From Thermomicrobiales bacterium (GTDB taxonomy: Bacteria > Chloroflexota > Chloroflexia > Thermomicrobiales > UBA6265), in contig JAICJJ010000238.1 of NCBI GenBank assembly GCA_025928535.1, forward strand, positions 1 through 5,391: a DNA stretch of 5,391 nt, written 5' to 3'. Each line of letters opens with the position of its first letter. The stretch's first letter is position 1. The notes under the pieces are model-generated. The model did no database searches. It saw only the letters and a list, made by a program, of their open reading frames with translations, and was not told the DNA's origin. The position numbers and the translations under genes were made by a program. Shown here piece after piece: positions 4,772 to 5,391 of the stretch.

Positions 4772-5391
4772 TCACGCGTCCGTCGCCTCCGGAATGACGT
4801 GAATCGCGCTCGGCGGAAAGGCGGCGATCCGACGCTCGCCGATGGCCGGCGGCGACCCGCCCGTGAGATGGGCGTCCAAGGCGAGCGCGCCGCACAAATG
4901 CACGCGCCAGCCCCATGGCGCCGGCGTCACCTCGGCGACACGGCACGGCAGGACGTTCCAGCCTTCCGGCGGCGCGCCATCGCCTGGCAAGAGCGCGATG
5001 TTCGCCGCGCGTAGCGCCAGCGTCGCGTGGTGGCCGAGCGCGACGCCGCTCCCGGACGCGGCCAGGATGAGCGCCGCGCCGTCCCGCCCGGCGACCTCGA
5101 ACGCGGTCGCCTCCGGATCGACCGCGACGGCGCGTCCGGGCCAGAGCTGCTCGACGCCGAGAAAGCGGGCCGCCGCGACCGACGCCGGCCGCGCCAGCAC
5201 GTCGGCGGGCGGCCCGGTCTGGACGAGGCGGCCGTCGAGCAAGAGGCCGAGCCGGTCGTCGAGCGTCAGCGCTTCGGCCAGATCGTGGGTGACGAAGATC
5301 GCCGCCGTGCCGGTCGCGCGCAATTCGGCGAGCAGCGCCGGCGCGAGCGCTTGCCGCGTCGCCGCGTCGAGCGCGGCGAACGGCTCGTCCA
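4772..5391 (-). CDS. ABC transporter ATP-binding protein, C-terminal part (probably ModC-like)
   Basis: About 205 C-terminal residues of a nucleotide-binding subunit that powers import at the inner face of the membrane. The reading begins at the end of Walker B (DEPFAALD, with the D-loop) and continues to the H-loop (FVTHDLAEAL). GLLLDGRLVQTGPPADVLARP, typical after the core, comes next. The last ~90 residues (ATLALRAANIALLP... NVLPCRVAEVTP... AIHVIPE) look like a single TOBE domain of the ModC/WtpC kind, pointing to molybdate, tungstate or sulfate. Spermidine, iron or thiamine importers remain possible. Walker A, the Q-loop and the LSGGQ signature lie beyond the right edge. The TTG at 5321-5323 is an internal codon: the homology continues upstream of it. 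Permease and binding-protein genes, if present, would be upstream, off the window. ABC ATPase is certain; substrate is not. Confidence 0.9.
   Translation of the reverse strand, partial: DEPFAALDAATRQALAPALLAELRATGTAAIFVTHDLAEALTLDDRLGLLLDGRLVQTGPPADVLARPASVAAARFLGVEQLWPGRAVAVDPEATAFEVAGRDGAALILAASGSGVALGHHATLALRAANIALLPGDGAPPEGWNVLPCRVAEVTPAPWGWRVHLCGALALDAHLTGGSPPAIGERRIAAFPPSAIHVIPEATDA

Noticed and set aside
3579..4802. A 407-codon plus-strand open frame opposite the hydrolase
   Set aside because: It is the antisense shadow of the hydrolase in GC-rich DNA; the translation is Arg-rich with no domain.
5321..5323. TTG as the start of the ABC ATPase
   Set aside because: The frame continues upstream to DEPFAALD, which is core ATPase sequence, so the true start is outside the window.

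Overview
The window is GC-rich bacterial DNA holding seven confident protein genes and one recognisable partial gene. All lie on the minus strand except one small membrane-protein gene. The secreted Cys-rich protein begins MDGDRFDAW and carries a twin-Arg segment. That layout resembles proteins I associate with Thermomicrobiales and related Chloroflexota. Together with the GC content and abundant GC-rich palindromic repeats it suggests that lineage, but this is an inference from style and not a database match.

Layout from left to right: (1) clpP, minus, almost complete, running off the left edge, with a leader that contains a hairpin and a candidate -10 box. (2) A small single-domain cupin, minus, upstream of clpP. 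(3) A gap of about 560 bp (1128-1689) without genes, dominated by a nested inverted-repeat element (about 1391-1557) and a shorter related palindrome (1239-1278). (4) An 82-aa three-helix membrane protein, plus strand. (5) A 14-bp perfect hairpin between convergent genes, a likely bidirectional terminator. (6) A secreted protein with 18 cysteines, minus, whose first six match a knottin-type spacing. (7) A 69-aa hypothetical protein, minus. (8) A two-gene operon, minus: a hormone-sensitive-lipase-type alpha/beta hydrolase (GTG start) followed 2 nt later by a stand-alone CinA C-terminal domain (PncC-type NMN amidohydrolase). (9) A second, inverted copy of the palindromic repeat at 4659-4695. (10) The C-terminal part of an ABC transporter ATPase with a ModC-like TOBE domain, running off the right edge.

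Apart from the hydrolase-pncC pair, the genes are separated by gaps and do not form an obvious pathway: protein quality control (ClpP), NAD-cycle salvage (PncC), an esterase, import of a small oxyanion (probable), and proteins of unknown role. The most interesting items are the repeat family, which shares 37 exact bases between two loci 3.2 kb apart and has symmetric outer repeats, and the knottin-like secreted protein.
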